Source: Sphaeroforma sirkka
Taxonomy: Eukaryota > Opisthokonta > Ichthyosporea > Ichthyophonida
Reading direction: 5' to 3'
DNA: 28,330 nucleotides
Assembly: GCA_001586965.3 (NCBI GenBank)
Contig: LUCW03000514.1
Coordinates: forward strand, 1-28,330
Positions within the stretch are counted from its first letter, which is position 1, and every line of letters begins with the position of its first letter. Both the position numbers and the translations under genes were made by a program. The notes under the pieces were generated by a model that worked only from the letters and a program-made list of their open reading frames with translations, had not been told where the DNA came from and ran no database searches. This document shows, one piece after another, positions 27,310-28,330 of the stretch.

Positions 27310-27849
27310 CTCCGTACATAAATCCATACATATTTGAAATTTTTGAAAACAAAAGAGTAAAAACACATTTAAAAAAATTACAGTGTATTTTTAAATAAAT
27401 ATTTATGAACATAGCCTTCTTTTAAAACAAATTAATAATACAAACTATGTATGTACTGTACATTTACTGTATTTTATATTTAAAAAAAAAGGTGTTTTGA
27501 AAAAAAAACAAAGGCAGATAGCTGAGATGCGTTTGTTCTCTTGGTTTTTAAAAACAAAAAAATCAAAGTTACTTGACAGCTGGCTGCCTGGCTCGCATCA
27601 GTATTAAAATTGAATAAAGTTCGGTACAGTTCACAAGTTATATTCTGGTGGGGGGGGTGATACAATTATACATACAATATTTATAAAAAAATATTAGTAC
27701 TACATATCGATATAAAAAAATAAGAACACCTCCATTGCTCCAAGAAGATGACATTTAAAAAAAAAGTTTTTTAATAAAATAAATAAATAAATACATACAT
27801 AAATAAGAACAACCTCTTTTTTACAGTACATCCCCAGCCACCAGGGTCC

Positions 27850-27870
27850 AGGGCAGGGGGCCCCTGCCCT
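27850..27870. repeat. Perfect 10-bp palindrome with 1-nt centre
   Basis: AGGGCAGGGG, one G, then CCCCTGCCCT. It lies about 160 bp upstream of the thioredoxin reductase start. Confidence 0.85.
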
Positions 27871-28025
27871 CTACAGTCTCCTGGGCCCAGCTGCTTAAAG
27901 CTCACCCCAGCTCTGTGAGGTTTGTATTTTAGTCGTTTTTCCATCTTCGACCAGGACTTGCGTATTTACCTCTCTCTTGCGCATGAGCCATGGGCGTTCA
28001 CAAAAACACACAGCCTGTAACTTAG

Positions 28026-28226
<201 letters not shown>

Positions 28227-28330
28227 TGACCTTGTGTAATGAAAGGAATCTCAAAATATTTACTTTTCATATGTTGTTGCTGTTATATGGATAGTATCAC
28301 ACATACATTCGAAGTGTTCACGAAGACGTA

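Larger units (their letters stand above)
26941..27960. other. Second AT-rich, inverted-repeat-dense block
   Basis: A and T runs alternate with GC-rich hairpins in the manner of 11660-13411. ACTACTATTTAGTAGT at the start is itself an inverted repeat, and a similar TTACTACTAAATAGTAA word occurs at ~12153-12170. Small hairpins GCGG-CCTGA-CCGC and GCCC-TGA-GGGC lie at 27264-27299. No gene is evident. Confidence 0.6.

Overview
This looks like nuclear DNA of an intron-rich, AT-leaning eukaryote. Two host genes are split by GT-AG introns of about 50 bp to 1.8 kb whose phases fit, and the introns are packed with (CA)n/(TA)n microsatellites and minisatellites. A metazoan-style SLC35F transporter beside a fungal/plant-style low-Mr thioredoxin reductase and a DUF389 membrane protein would suit a unicellular relative of animals such as an ichthyosporean (Sphaeroforma-like). 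That placement is inference; no rRNA or other phylogenetic marker is present.

Layout. 1-5116 (minus): the internal region of a broken Ty3/gypsy-like LTR retroelement, read gag, Cys/His-rich segment, protease, RT, RNase H, a Dam-methyltransferase-like domain, then integrase. It runs off the left edge. 5117-6314: an uncertain zone with an exon-like GC-richer patch. 6315-11413 (minus): a seven-exon SLC35F1/F2-like transporter gene, rebuilt as 412 aa with all splice phases consistent. Its introns hold a 65-bp partial exon duplication, a ~52-bp minisatellite and a >1.2 kb (TA)/(CA) tract. 11660-13411: AT-rich DNA full of perfect short inverted repeats. 13400-17012: a compact intronless island of about seven small genes on both strands, including an RraA-like gene and two genes for single-span membrane proteins. 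It looks like a decayed virus-derived or other foreign insertion. 17603-26077 (plus): a ten-exon DUF389-family membrane protein gene (about 620 aa) with long repeat-filled introns. 26.1-28.0 kb: 3' flank, then a second inverted-repeat-rich AT block. 28029-end (plus): first exon of a thioredoxin reductase gene that continues past the window.

The three host genes (putative transporter, DUF389 membrane protein, thioredoxin reductase) show no obvious pathway link. The most unusual features are: (a) the Dam-like domain inserted in a Ty3-like pol region; (b) the small intronless island with an RraA homologue; (c) repeated cases where tandem repeats are built from, or carry, splice-site sequence; and (d) two separate blocks dense in perfect inverted repeats.
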